Assembly: GCF_030253575.1 (NCBI RefSeq)
Contig: NC_080563.1
Location: 16,387,001 to 16,451,000 of the forward strand
Length of the DNA: 64,000 nt
Source: Rhododendron vialii
Lineage: Eukaryota > Streptophyta > Magnoliopsida > Ericales > Ericaceae
Reading direction: 5' to 3'
Made by a program: the position numbers and the translations under genes. Below the pieces are notes generated by a model that worked only from the letters and a program-made list of their open reading frames with translations, did no database searches and was not told the origin of the DNA. This document shows positions 37,640-51,000 of the stretch, in pieces. The stretch's first letter is position 1; each line of letters begins with the position of its first letter.

Positions 37640-38375
37640 TCACCAGAAAGGATAATGGTACATATCAGTGCACAAATCCGTTCAAAAAAATGACCAGAGC
37701 TGTTCATTTTGATTAAAATACATTATATATGATCCTTAAAAAAATAAGCTTAATCCGGTATCGGTAAGGATGTTTGCGAAATATCAAACTTTACTTTAGA
37801 ATTCAGGCCTAAATTATGGGACAAAATTGGACGTTTCGTAGAGCCTTAACCGATACTAGATTGACTTTATTTTTTGTAGAAACCGTAAACAAAGTATTAT
37901 AAATAAAATGAGCAGTTCCGATAAATTTTTAAGACCCAAAATGGGCCGAAAAGGATATGTGTATGCTCTGTACAGATTTCATACTAAGCTAGTAATTTTT
38001 TAAAGGGATTCTTAAAAAATTATTTTTAACAAATTGAACGGCTTCGATTATTTGTGTGAAATTTCGAAGTGGCCTTGATAAGATAGTTACATTGGGTATA
38101 CACCAAATGATGTATGCATAGTTTTAGTAATGTGCAAACCAATGAGTACCAATGGTGCACAGATAGTGTATGAGCCCACACAAATAATTAAAGCTGTTCA
38201 ATAATTTTTTGAGGAACCTTGTGAGAAATTAGCTTAATTAGATATCCCTAAGTGCACAGACAGTGTGTGAGCCCACACAAATAATCCAAGCTATTGAATA
38301 ATTTTACAATAATTTTTCGAGGAACCTTGTGAAAAATTAGATCAATTGGATATCTCTCAGTGCTTGATCCCATTT
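37640..38375. repeat. Cluster of related MITE fragments and a tandem duplication
   Basis: Segments with 'gtgcacaaatccg', 'aagcttaatccggtatcgg' and 'gcccacacaaataat' recur in both orientations. A unit of about 105-110 bp beginning 'tgcacagatagtgtatgagc' is tandemly duplicated at about 38157-38265 and 38263-38363. No gene. Confidence 0.6.
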
Positions 38376-38839
38376 TTTTTTTTCATTTAGAATTTAAAAT
38401 TTTAACTTCTGAATGAAAAAGAAATTTTTTCTAAAAAACGTCTGAACTTTTCACGGATTCTTAAAATAACACCTGAAATTTTGAAAATATCAAAATTATT
38501 AATAGAAAATTAGGGTATCACAATTTTTTTTTCCTCAAAGAAGGAAAAATATGACTCCCAGTCTACGGAACCGAGATCTTCTGCGTTAAAAATCCTTGTG
38601 CAGGTACCGAGAGATTTTTCGACCGTTCAATCTCGAGCCTTGAAAAAAAAACTCACACAACCCAACTGAAAATTCCTCGGCACAAAGGTGGCACAGATGA
38701 TCTCGCGTCCGGTCTGAGTCGTTTTCAGACTCATAGACTCATAGTCATAGACTGGTCCGAATATTTCGGCCCAACTCGATTTATATTGGTGCATACGTAG
38801 CTATTCGCCCAAGCGTATAACAGCCGTTGGATCATACAA
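38376..38839 (+). promoter_or_regulatory. Upstream region of the bZIP gene
   Basis: Directly precedes the non-coding first exon of the bZIP gene. No core promoter motif can be placed with confidence. Confidence 0.3.
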
Positions 38840-38859
38840 TTGTCCATCCAGTCATCGAA

Positions 38860-39137
38860 ATCAGCCAGCAAAGCTCAAACGCACCATCGCGGAAGAGAGA
38901 GACAGAGAGACAACGCAGCAGATTTGGGTTTTCTTTTTTGTCTCCTGCTTTCTGCAAATCCTCTAAACAGTGATTATCGTCGATCACTGTTCACATACCC
39001 TCAATCAAACTCTGATAATCGATCCCTCTTTACCCTCACTTTCTCCCTGAATCACCGCATTTTAGATTTCCTCCTCAAATTTGCCCTAGAATTTGTTGGC
39101 TGATTGATAGGCACTGAGTTGACTTGCTCGAGTTGCG
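38860..39137 (+). other. Probable non-coding first exon of the bZIP gene
   Basis: A leader-like region rich in pyrimidines and 'tcgatc'-type words ends at a donor 'gttgcg|gtatgt' at 39137. The next exon starts after 'ggtgcag' at 39636, 7 bp before the coding ATG. The 5' end is approximate. Confidence 0.5.
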
Positions 39138-39642
39138 GTATGTTTCACTCATCAAGCTCAATTCTATATGCTTGCTATGTCGATTTCCTTTTTGTCCTTT
39201 TAGGGTTTTGAATATCAATTGTTTTTTATTATTTTGATAATAGATTATTTTCCTCTTTTTAAATTTGGGACAATCTGATGTAAATGTTGAATTTTTCGGA
39301 GCTTGTTAGCTCCATTAAATGTTGCACATATAAGGAGCACCACGCACCTAAAAGTTGAATTTTATGATTCTATTCAAGCAATTCTGTATAAATTGTTATT
39401 AACAGACTAGGCCGTGATTTTACCTAAAAATAATTGCTTATCTGACAATATATCCAAAATTACATGAATGGTTGAAGCTATCTTTCTCTGTTTACCATTA
39501 TGCATCTTTGATAGTTTTTTCCCTGATAAATAGAGCTGGTAGGTATGAGTGTAAAGTTTTAATTCAAAGGCATCGTTGTAATTTTATTTACGTATTGAAG
39601 GATGGTTTTGGGGAATTCTTGAGGTGTTGGTGCAGTTGATTC

Positions 39643-42600
39643 ATGGGTAGTAGTGAGATGGACAAACCTGCAAAGGAGGCAAAGGAGCCGAAGACACCTA
39701 CCCCTACCCCACAGGTATACTCCTCTCCTTCGTTTTTTACTTTTCGTTTTTTACAAGCATACGGAGGGTGTTTTAGAAATCTCGTGTAAGGTCTGTTGTT
39801 CTTTGGTGTTGTTCAGGAGCAGTCTTCATCTACACCCACTGGCACGCCGACTCCAGACTGGTCTGGTTTTCAGGTTCTTACATCAAACATGTTCAATTTG
39901 GTCCTTTTCTTTTCACTGAAAGAGTTTTGTTAGTGTTAGTTATTTGGTAGAGATTGTGTTTGTAACAGGCATATTCTCCAATGCCTCCACATGGGTACTT
40001 GGCATCGAGCCCTCAAGCTCACCCCTACATGTGGGGAGTTCAGGTATGTATCTTTTATTATCAATGAAATTGTTCTTTTTAATTATGTTTACTTTGTATT
40101 TGTTTGATATCCTTAGCGTAGAGACTTTGTTTAAGGAAAGGGAGAGTTTTGAGATTACTTTAAGCAGTTGTGTGAATTACCAAGCCAAACCAAACCAAAC
40201 CAAGCCTTGTGTCCCAATCAATTAGGGTTGGCTACATGAATCCTATTTTTCCTTTGAGCTCTGTCCAGGGCTACCTGTTCATTGTAAGCCCAAATCTTTC
40301 CGCATCACGGCATCCAAAGTCAATTTAGGTCTTCCTCTTCCCCTAGCCCTACTATCCACTACTGTCATGTCACTCTTTTAGATAGTTGTGTGACACTTAT
40401 GGTATGTCACTATCATTTCAAGAGCCATGCTGAGCTCTACGTTGGCTTGTGAATTGATCTTCATGTAGTCAAGAAAGTGCTCAAGTAGTCTGGTAATGCT
40501 TGGTAAAGTTTGTTTGTCATCCTAACCTAGTTTCCACTTGGCCTGGTCTTGCATTCATTGTGCACAAGACTTGAAAGGTCTTAATTCCAGAGGTAACTTG
40601 CACGATGGCCTGTGCTATTGGCCTATATCATTGCTGCCTTCCTGTCATATCGTCTAGAACCTGTTGTTATACCGGAGCCTTTGTGCACTAGGCTCAACCT
40701 TTTTGGTTCAAAGATCTTGTCTTCAAGCACATCAGTATTTGTGTTTTTGGGTACTTTGAGGTTATAGCAATGTACATGACTATGTTACGCTCCTGTTTTT
40801 TACAAGCTGAGCTCAGCTTGTTTTGTAGTTTGGGATAGCTACAAATGTCACTTTGAGCTTGATATTTTTGTTGGTAAGCACGCTTGGATGAGTTTGTAGT
40901 TTGCACCCTTGTTCACTTGACAGCTCTAAAGTTTTTCTTATCTGATGATTCTGATCCATACATCTGATATTGGATGGAAATGAGAACAGCCTGCTGGTAG
41001 TTTCGAAATGCCATTACTCGTGCAGTCGTGTGTCATGTGGTTGCTTATGGATTAGCCCTTGGTGTTGACTGATAGATGTTCAATATGAGCACAATAACTA
41101 CAGTACATGGGACAGCATTGAATCATGCTGCTTAATATTGATTTTGTTGGGCTAGCTGATACGGTAAAGTCTCATACAACCAGCAGAGATAATGTATGGA
41201 ACAGTTTGAAAAATCGTTGACTTCATGAAAGTGATAGTGGTTAGAGATTGTTGTGAAGTGTTATTTTGATTTTTGGAGCAAATCTGTGAACTTAGCTGAT
41301 AGGGTAAAGTCTCGTACCACCAGCATAGATAATGGATGGAACAGTTTGAAAAATCATTCAAACTGCAGCTCCTTGTGAATTAAATAAGAACCTTTGTTTT
41401 GGAGAAATATTTTGTTGACAATACCTTGAGCTTTCATCTTTTCACAGTATTGTATTCAAACTGAGATAATTAGGAGAGGGGAGCACCGAAGATTATAACG
41501 AGGCTTTAGAAGTTGTGCACGATGGCCATGATTTTATAATTGTTGGTGGACAGGAGAAGGACTTTAATTGCATGGCCTAAGCTGAGGACATGTCTCTTCG
41601 TGAAAATGAAGCTCTCATATGAAACTTAGAAAAGGAAAAAAAAGGGCTCACTCACAAAAAGCTTTCTTTTTGTGCGAAATTACAATGATGGACATATATA
41701 GTTTTTAATCCACAAAATGTATCTATTTTGATCTTAGCATAATATGACATAAAAGCATAGAAAGTTTGACAGGTTAAGACATTATTGAACACATGCCATG
41801 ATGCTATCGCTACATGCCTTAAGATTTGGTGAATCCTTCTAATATAAACCACTTTAAGTGCATAGGTGTCACTGTTTAGGCTTAACTTATCAATTGTAGC
41901 ATTCAACTGGTGTTTACTGGCGGAACCAGTGGACTGCAAACTAGAACTGAACATTCTCTAAAGTTATTCATCACCTGATTAAGTACTAATTAAGTCAAGT
42001 TGAATTGGAGATCCAAATAGGGAATGTCCATTTCATAGATTCTTTTGGTTGGAATGACCATACTTTTTATTGAAATGTAAGTACGAAGAATGCTGCTTTA
42101 AGTGCCTGATTGAGGTGCATAGCTTTAGTGAATAGTTATTCTTTCCTTTCGCTTGTTGATCGTCTTCTTCTAAGTAGCTTAATTTTTTGTCTATGTGCAG
42201 CACATCATGCCACCCTATGGTACACCACCTCATCCGTATGTTGCTATGTATCCTCATGGTGGTATTTATGCTCATCCGTCTATGCCTCCGGTGATTCTTG
42301 CTGATTATCTTTTTCTTTGTGTGTGTGTGTATGTGTGATCGAATCGTACCCTTGTTGTCTTGCTGTCATTAACTCTCACACCATGTTTCAAACTCGAACA
42401 GGGATCTTATCCTTTTAGTCCTTTTGCTATGCCTTCCCCTAATGGCATCGCTGAAGCTTCTGTGAGTTATTTGAACCACTTACTCAATTCCTTGTACATA
42501 GAATATGTTGCTGACACATCGACTTCATTTAGTATGACATGTAAATTGGTTTGTAGGGCAATACGCCTAGCAGCATGGAAGCAGATGGGAAGTTGCCTGA

Positions 42601-45600
42601 GGGGAAGGAAAAACTACCGATCAAAAGATCTAAGGGAAGTTTGGGCAGTCTTAATATGATTACAGGAAAAAATAATGAACCTGGTAAAACCTCAGGAGCA
42701 TCTGCTAATGGAGTCTCTTCCAAAAGGTAATATGTTCATGTCTGGTTGATAAATTGTGTGGCTATAAACAGTTTTCAATAGCTATTCCATGTCTTATGTG
42801 TGCTGTCAGTATGCAATGAGAACAGGATTCGAGTTTCTCAATTCTGAACTTGTCGTTAGAATCGAGCAATGGGCAGGCAGATGAATTTGGTATAGAAAGG
42901 TTACAATGGAAATGATGCATCACGTGGAGGGGTGAGAAGGGGAAGAAAGTGTCTCTGGCTACAACTGTTGTACTAGGCCACAATCTTAAACTTTAAACAC
43001 TCTCAAATCCTCATTAATCAAGTCCAACGGTTACAGCATATTTGAAAAGGAATTCTTTCGGCCCGAATGAAATAAGCTTGAAGAAGAGAAACTAGATTAT
43101 AACAAAATTTTTGTTATACATTTTGAAAATTGTTAATTAAAACTCCAATTGACATATACATTTTGTAGCTAAAAGGAAGCATTTGTTAATAGTTAGTAAG
43201 AAGTACATTTTGTAGTGGTCACCTTGTGAGATAAACAGAGGCATTTAATTATTGATCATAAGTAGTATAGTATGTAGTAAGTGCCAAAATGAAAGGGGTG
43301 TACAAAGTACATAGCAAGTGTTAGAGCTTGTCCCACATTGGTTAAATATAACCTCCAAACCTAGTATATGAGCCTGGACGGCCTATCCACTCATTGCCAA
43401 TTGGTTTTGAGTCGGATGCTTTAACAGCTAGCATACAAATTACATTGCTCTATCCCTCAGCAGTCAGCAACATCAAAAAGTTTCCATGCTATGGAGAAAA
43501 CCCCATGCAAAACTATTCCGGTGGTTCTCCTTACAAACTGATTATTTATGATATAGGAACCCCAGAAAAAAACTCTTTACCCTGGAACTCAAGGCTACAA
43601 TCTTCTTATTTCTTTTAACCTGAATGTGCCAATTAAACCATAGAGATCCATCAGCTAGGTTTTGTTTCTGCTAGGGCATTTTCCCCCTCCTGGAGATTAG
43701 CTATTAACTTGCGGTTTGGACTTGGCATCAACTGTGTTCTTCCCAAACAGCAGCTTATCATTTTCCCCTTCATTATTATGTCAATTTGCAGAGTTGTTGA
43801 AAATTGTCTGCAAGATTCATCTTCTCAGCATGTTATATTTACTGATTCTATTTATTGGGTTGTGTTTGCGTTGCGGCTTAAATAGCCCCTGCTGCCTTTT
43901 TGCTTCATGATACTTGCAGCCTATTGTAGTAACTGTCACTGACTTCTTCTGGTATCAGTCTCATGGTACTCATATAACTGATGTTGGGTATGTAGTGCTG
44001 AAAGTGCAAGTGAAGGTTCAAGTGAAGGAAGTGATGCAAGTTCTCAAAATGTAGGTACTATTAACACAGTTTGTTGAAAATTGTTGGATTGATTTGGTTA
44101 GACAGCTATTTCTTAGACATCCATTTTCTGCATGGAACTGCAGTTTTATGGATACTCTCATTTTTATCGCATTTGTCTTATTTGTTGAAGTTTAAATTTT
44201 GCAGCATTTGTGATGCTATCTTTAAGTATGCCCACATCTTGATTTACATCCTTTTTACTTGTATTCGGTATCCCATGATTGCTTCAAGTACAAGAGATTT
44301 TGGCACGGTTTGCTCACGTGGAGGGCTGGTCCACTGTCTTCTGCTTACCCTTGTGTTGGTTCTGGTTTATGGAAATCACTTGTTAGGTTGGGTTGTGGTC
44401 ATAGATTAGGATGTTGTCATGTCCTACTAGTCAAATATTCTATACCTACTAGTCAAATATTCTATACCTTCATAATCAACTAATAGCTGCTGATTATTTG
44501 TCTCCAATGGATAAAGTGGCTGCATATGTTTGTTCAGCCATGACGTAATTCTTTTGTATGTAAAAGTGCAAGAACAAATTTGTGTCACAAGTTATTCTTC
44601 TACATAACATAAAAAAAATTAACACAATGTTTTATGTAGAAAGAGCATCGTAGCTTTGTTCCAAGGAGTAAGGGTTTCAAACTGAACTCCGCTAACCTAT
44701 TTAGGGCTGCACCCCCACTGCCAATCAACTTTGGCACCAGTCTGCTGATGGGATACACCAGTCCATTCGGAAACTGAGAATATTTTCAATCTCCCTCAAA
44801 TTTTTACGAGGATGGAAATGGAGCACAAATATACCTGCATACTCTGTAACTGTGACTGGATGAGTTATCTGCCAAATCCTCTCTTTAAGCAGTGAACAAT
44901 CTTCATAAGAAGTTTAGATGAAATCAGAGGCACTCCGAGGTTTTTAACAGGTTAGGTACCCACCTGGATATGGAGAGCAGAAGTTAAGTCCCTCTTCAAA
45001 CCATTGTCTAGCCCTGAGAAGAATATAGCACTCCTCTACAAACTAGGTTTAAACAACAAAAAAAATGAAATTCTTCTAGAGCTTCCTTAACAATTGAAAG
45101 AGACTGTGAATCAGCTCCACGAATGAACTGGTCATTTACGTTGAAAGGGTGAAATTCCAATTCCTCGTCATATGTTTCAAAGTTGTGGTACCAGAAAAAG
45201 CTTATACCCTAGAGGCCTAGACCCTAGTGAATTATGTCTTGGAATGCTCGTTCCGAAATATGGTACACCACTACACCTACACATTCCAAAACAGTGAGTT
45301 TAGTAATCCAGAGCGATTCCAAAGTTTTTTCCTTCAGAAATTAGCGAGGAGTGGAGCTTTAGCAAGATCATCACAAGAAAAATTGGTTATAGGGCTTCTA
45401 GAACTGTCTTATGCATGTGTATTTAGACACAATTCTGTATTTTGTTGGAAAATCTGCAATGAAAATAATGAAATAAGTAGATTCTTAGATAATCTACAGA
45501 GGCCTACCTGCACCATACCCCTATTCGGGCATGTAGTGTACCGCGTTCCTGAACCCGTTCCTCGTACCAGAACGGTATGCGTCCCACGTAACATAGTTCA

Positions 45601-48600
45601 AACTGGAAAACAACCCTTGCATGACCACTGTATTGAGATAAAGTTTGTGAAAGTAGAACATGGGTGTAAACATGAGGACAAATTTGTGGTGGTTATACTT
45701 TTCGAGTTATCTATTCTTCACTATGTATTGCATTGTTTGGGAGCTGATCACAAAACAAAATGGACATTGTAAGGGTGAGTGTTTTAATTAATAAAATTGC
45801 ACTAATTGGAAGACCAAACTCGACGTTTAACCCTGTGATTTGTGTCATATATGGATAACAAACACAAATTCATTTATCATCATAAACATGCCCTGCCATG
45901 TGCGTCCTCTGTATGCTTGACCTATTTTTCTCATGTAGATGGCATCGATATTATTTAGCTTTCAGACTTGGATGCTTTTCGTGTTGTTGCACGAGTTGTG
46001 GAATACTCTTCTTTGGCAGAGGCTGTAATACTTACAGGGCTGTTTTTGGGAAGTATCCGTGTGGCATAAATATCCCCTCACGGGGAAAATAGGGTTCTGT
46101 TACTTATGAACACGTCAATTTTAGTACTTCAGATATTTATCTATTATTTTGGTGGTTGATGCTTCCGAAAGTCTTTCTTTAAATACATGTTAGTATTACC
46201 TACTATATTATGCAAGGTCCACGCCTTATATATGTGTTAGTCTGTGCTAGATCACCTATTGTCCCAAGAGATTAAGTTGTTAGGGATATGGGCCTAGCAT
46301 TCTATGTCTGGCGATTCTCCTTTACATGCAACCTAGCTTGCACATGGAAATGCAATCTTCCCCAGCTATAGGAAGCCAAATACAATCAGAGAAGTAGATT
46401 CAATGACAACAAATGATTGGGCAAAGTTTTGTATCCAAAATCGTGCAAAAACCATAACTTTGATGCCCATGTAAATCACTTTGTTACTTTGACTCTTCTA
46501 AATACTTGGAAGACCCGTGTCAGGCATTTGCTTTTTGGGTTAGGGTATAGGATATTTGTCCAACGTGAGTGGCTGGCTGTCCATCCTACAAACATGCTTA
46601 ATATTTTTGAGTTAAATGTATAAGTGCACATAAAACTTTCATATCATGCATGCGATGTGCTCTTGTACCTTGTAAACACAAATTTATCCTTGAAAGTAAG
46701 ATAAGTATGTCGATAAATACAATTATCTCGCCTTGCCCACATGTCTTCTGATACACGAATTATTCTAACTCGACATTTCGACAATGGTCACAAAAATTTA
46801 TTTGAAGCAATTGAGGACTATGTACCACGTCATTTTACTTTCAATAGTGTTGTGTGATCTCACTTTCATGTCTTCTTTTTTTTGATGTTGAACAGGACTC
46901 ACAAACGAAGCCTTCGGAAGGTTTGATTCTAAGAATGTGCCCTCTGAATGAAGTCACTAATTTTGCATATTTCCATAGTTGTATGATATTTTTTGCAATG
47001 CTTTTTTACAGCTGAAGCATGTCGAAATGGTGTAGCTACGCGTGGTTCTCAGAATGGAGGACCAACTACACTTCCAACCATGGTTAATCAATCAATGGCA
47101 ATTATGCCAATGCCAGCTGTAGGTGCTCCAGGTGGTGTCCCTGGTCCCACCACAAACTTAAATATTGGTATGGATTACTGGGGTACTGCAACTCCTCCTA
47201 CCCTCCCTGCACTGCATGGGAAGGCAACTCCTGCTCCAGTTGCAGGGGGGATGGTCACTGCTGGATCTCGTGACAGCCTTCAATCACAGCTGTGGCTACA
47301 GGTCTCCCCTCAGTCCCTCCTTGTATTCTCTTTCTGTCCATGATTTTAACTTCTCATCTAATTCACTAGCTTTATTCTCATGGTTGTGCTTGCTAAATTA
47401 ATTCTTTTCAAAGTTGCAAATGGTATTGCCTTTTTGACCAGCTTCGGTGATCACATCATGTTTGGTAAGGTCATAAGAAGTAGGATTATGTTCCTCTCCA
47501 CGTCTCCTTTATGGGTGGTGTAATGCCCCAAGTAAACCACTGGCCCAATAACTTGATTTTGATCCACAAGCTACACCACATGGCCAAAAGCTTACAAGGT
47601 TTGTTATATGCCCAAGATCATCCATGTAGAGTCGTAGACTTCCAATGTGAGACGGGGTGTTACAGTTGCTGGGTTTTCCCACTGTGGATTAGGGTGCTTA
47701 TACACGTGCATGACGGTACAAAGAATGCCCAGTTATTGATGACAGAGACGTTTAATGATAGGCACTTGATAACTCCATTGATGCTCAGATTAATCTGTTG
47801 CAAACCTCACACATCAAGGCATAGAGGAGGGGGTTTCCGGAAGGAGTTCAATCTCTTCAATCTCGTGGCGTGAGATATCTATGATGAGTGATTGATGGGG
47901 ATGGCAGGATCAATCATAATATATGTTACAAGTCAGGTTTGACTTGCCTAGTTTTGTAGAATTCTATGGGCATGCCTCCAACAATTTTCATTTGAGTAGT
48001 GATGTTTGCATATTGGGGATGTTTGAATCTTTACATTATGTTGCCCTGTAATATTCTACCTTTGTTGAGGCTGGTTTTCCTTGCATGTTCAGTTGAGCAA
48101 TGGTACTTTTGAGTTTCTCCTTTCTAATGGGTGACTGAACCCTTACTTGTTACTTGTTAGTATGAAGTTCTCCAAGAAAAGAAGCTTAGAGCATCCACAC
48201 CCGTGAAGCCAAATTTACCATTGCCATTCCCATTTTTGGTAATGAATAGTGCTATTTGCCAAACAATGACAAGGGTGCTTCACCCATGTTTCGCTATTGC
48301 CATGTGCTCCCCGCGCCCCCCCTCCACCACACCCACCCCTCCCCCCCCCCCCACCAATTCATTGTATTTTGCCAAATTTGAGAGGGAAATGGGTTTGCCA
48401 AAAATCTTGCCATATTAGGAAAATGGCTGAAAATCTTTCCATATATAGGCAGCTGCGCAGTTGCTCGAATATCTATAATATTAGGACACTCCAGATGATA
48501 TGACCTATTACCCTTGGAGAATTATAATGATTTGGTTGGTCAGAACCACTGAGTTCAAATATTAAGATACACCATGTTGATGATTAATGGAATTTTCTTC

Positions 48601-48668
48601 GCGTTCAAAAAAAGATACCCCACGTTGAACGGTAATGATTGTGTTGTGCTATATGCGTTTCATTCTAG

Positions 48669-48733
<65 letters not shown>

Positions 48734-49778
48734 TAAGTAGAATTGTACTTTTTATACCTTGTGTTTTCAAGTTCAGGATGAAAGAGAACTTAAAAAACAG
48801 AGAAGGAAGCAGTCCAACAGAGAATCTGCTCGTCGATCCAGGTTACGAAAACAGGTAATGACAATGTATTCCTTTTTGTGTATGATATTAGCTACTTTCA
48901 TCCTTGACTCCATGATTCTATGGTGTTCATATTTATGCTTCTGAGTCAGGCGGAATGTGACGAGTTAGCTCAGCGTGCTGAAGCTTTGAATGAAGAAAAT
49001 GCCTCACTTAGGTCAGAATTGAGTCGCATCAGGAATGAGTATGATCAGCTTCTCGCACAGAATGCTTCTCTGAAGGTGATTTTGGTATTTTATTTTTTTG
49101 CACGGTCTGTTTCTATTCCTAGAGGAGCATCATGCTTAGTCTTGTAGCGAGGATCATCTGCATGCTTGACAACACAGTTTTTAGTGATGCCAGTAAAACA
49201 GAATTGCCACTTTCAGTTCTAGGGAATAATTGCCTCTATTTGTTTTGAGCCTACAAATAGCTACCTATATTTGGTTTGGGCCTAGAAATATTTCGCTACT
49301 TTGGTTGGGCTTCCTGGAATTTCCTGCTGCTGCTTATTGCAGAACTCGAGATTGTTTTGGTGAATAATGTGTGTAAAGTCTTATTGATTATAGTGAGGAA
49401 AGCATTTGAGAGACATTTGACTGCCTTAGGTATTGGATGGGATGACTCATCTCAGTTACCTGGGGCAAGCAAGATTTCTGTTTATACTAGATTCCAAAAT
49501 TTGAAGACATGGGTTTTCTTTCCTACCCAAAACCCCAGAAACCGTACTTTCTGGAAGTGAACCAAAACCCCTTTGTATTTTGACTTCCGTTCGCAGTTGG
49601 TGAAGAGAACAATTTACATCTAAAATGTTTATACCACAGTGCCCAAGCTTCCTTTAGTCCGAGTTACATGATTCATAAGATCTGATTTTTGTTGCAGGAG
49701 AGACTTGGGGAAGAAGTTCCTGGGCAAGAAGATGACCAACCTGTTGGGAACGACACGCAACAGACTGGGCAAACATAA
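39643..49778 (+). CDS. bZIP16: bZIP transcription factor, G-box binding factor family (bZIP16/bZIP68-like), 12 coding exons
   Basis: Coding exons 39643-39714, 39817-39873, 39969-40043, 42201-42290, 42402-42461, 42557-42726, 43996-44050, 46896-46920, 47012-47301, 48777-48854, 48950-49075 and 49698-49778 join in frame to 392 residues (Arabidopsis bZIP16 is slightly longer). Residues about 20-130 form the Pro-rich MFMR region ('[20 protein letters not shown]', '[20 protein letters not shown]'). A Ser/Gly-rich stretch follows around 185-205. The basic region is 299-324 with Asn312 and the 'SARRSR' signature. The zipper has heptad residues L330, L337, L344, I351, L358 and L365. Cys327, just after the basic region, corresponds to the cysteine reported as redox-sensitive in bZIP16 (family knowledge). 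The protein should bind G-box CACGTG elements as a dimer in the nucleus. Exon 8 is only 25 bp. Introns carry several repeats, but no coding break is seen. Confidence 0.95.
40180..40400. mobile_element. Dispersed retroelement-derived repeat in a bZIP intron
   Basis: 'caaaccaaaccaagcc' followed by 'gtgtcccaatcaattagggt' and 'tggctacatgaatcc' is a sequence widely seen at the ends of plant LINE/SINE-type repeats. I recognise the motif but cannot assign the family or boundaries. Confidence 0.45.
41153..41360. repeat. Direct repeat pair in a bZIP intron
   Basis: About 66 bp starting 'tagctgatacggtaaagtct' at about 41153 recurs from about 41294 with several changes ('gataatg(t/g)atggaacagt'). The spacing is about 140 bp. 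Confidence 0.75.
43319..43426 (+). mobile_element. Short LTR-like sequence (TRIM-type), about 108 bp
   Basis: Begins 'tgttagagcttgtcccacat' and ends 'ggatgctttaaca', giving TGTTA/TAACA inverted termini. 'TGT...TCCCACAT' starts are typical of small plant LTRs. Flanks 'gcaag' and 'gctag' match at 4 of 5. It lies in a bZIP intron. Confidence 0.5.
44640..46100. other. Large bZIP intron segment, nothing recognised
   Basis: Part of the intron between coding exons 7 and 8 (44051-46895). It includes a 181-codon open frame (45227-45772) that shows no recognisable domain or codon signature, so I do not call it a gene. Confidence 0.45.
47519..47664 (-). mobile_element. Short LTR-like sequence, 146 bp
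   Basis: Begins 'tgtaatgcccc' and ends 'ggggtgttaca', so read on the minus strand it starts TGTAACACCCC and ends GGGGCATTACA. This start is characteristic of small plant LTRs/TRIMs. No target duplication is apparent. It lies in the bZIP intron between exons 9 and 10. Confidence 0.5.
48669..48727. repeat. (CT)n microsatellite in a bZIP intron
   Basis: About 58 bp of uninterrupted CT, ending about 50 bp before the acceptor of the exon that encodes the bZIP basic region. Confidence 0.92.
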
Positions 49779-50880
49779 CTTAAGCAGAGTGGTCAATGAG
49801 GATCCCTGCTGCCGCACTGCGGAGTGATTTGTAGGGAATTATGCTAACCAATTAGTAACAGGATGACCGTAATTTACATAGTTAATGTAGTTTAAGATAA
49901 TGTAAACCCTGACCTTTTTAGTCTCAGGATCTACTCATCTAATTGTATCCGTCTCCTAGGGCCGGCCATTGTTTAAGGTCGAAAGTCCTACGTGCATGTC
50001 GAGTCTAAAGTCTGTCATTTGTCTCGGGATTATGTATTAAGTTAGGGTTGATGGTTATGTGTACACCGGGAGAGTCAATAAACCTTGAATTTGTTATACT
50101 TCCTGTGAATTTAGTTGTCTCTGTATACGGTTTGTGTGTTGGTGATGATGGCGTATTGAATATTGCAGTTCGAAATATCTTATTCAAAGTTCTTGTACGA
50201 GAAACTTTCAAATTTGTGCACATTGTATTACCTGCAATTTTGATGCATATTGGTAAATTGAAGGGAAAACTTCACTTACGCCCCTGGCGGATGGACTCCC
50301 GATCTTTATTTATTGACGCATAAGTTTGTGCACGTATATTAAACAAGTTCATCCCCCTATGCGCCTGTAAAGAATGATTTCAAACTATCCATTAGAGTGA
50401 AATCATCAATTAATTATGGGGACGAACCGGATGTAAATATGAGAACTCTGGGAACGCTTCAAATTGGCAACCAAAAAAATTGCACATTGGAAAATATGAA
50501 GAATCAAACCGGCAATGACAAAAATTCAATTTGCTTCTCTCGCTAGAATAATTATGACAGTGACAGAGAGATGGAGGGATAGAGGAGGTAGTGGAGTTGA
50601 GTTTCATTAGTCAAGCCGTCGATATTAACACTCCACTTTTATTCATGAATAGGTGACCCACCCACGTAAAAAGAGATGATGATTTACAGTGATCGACATG
50701 AAAGTGGTACTGGAACCTAGGCATTGCATGGCCCCCACATTGACAAATTGGTCTAAAGTCCGAAAGAAGAGGTCTCAAAGTAGATTTAGTCCAGCTTAAG
50801 TTTCAGCGATGTGTAAAGTCCATTAATGAAAATATTTTAGAGTTAAAGGTCCGTGAAAAGACCAAATTGCCTTTAATGAG
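49779..50880. other. bZIP 3' region and intergenic DNA
   Basis: The sequence just after the stop at 49778 should hold the 3' untranslated region. Beyond about 50300 no coding exon is recognised. Confidence 0.45.
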
Positions 50881-50996
50881 ACAAGGGCCTTGTTTGGCTA
50901 ACACAAAAAATGTCTTTTTTAATTTAAATGATCTTAAATGAGACAAGGGCCTTGCTTGGCTAACACAAAATATGTCTTTTTTCGTGTTTTTCGATC
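50879..50996. repeat. Tandem duplication
   Basis: A unit of about 61 bp containing 'gagacaagggccttg' and 'ttggctaacacaaaa' is present twice in direct succession with few changes. Confidence 0.75.
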
Positions 50997-51000
50997 TTGT

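Noticed and set aside
45227..45772. 181-codon plus-strand open frame within a bZIP intron
   Set aside because: No recognisable domain and low-complexity AT-driven composition; it lies wholly in an intron of a well-supported gene.
48574..48858. Open frame spanning the CT run into the bZIP basic exon
   Set aside because: Ser/Leu repeats come from the microsatellite, and the reading frame differs from the bZIP exon.
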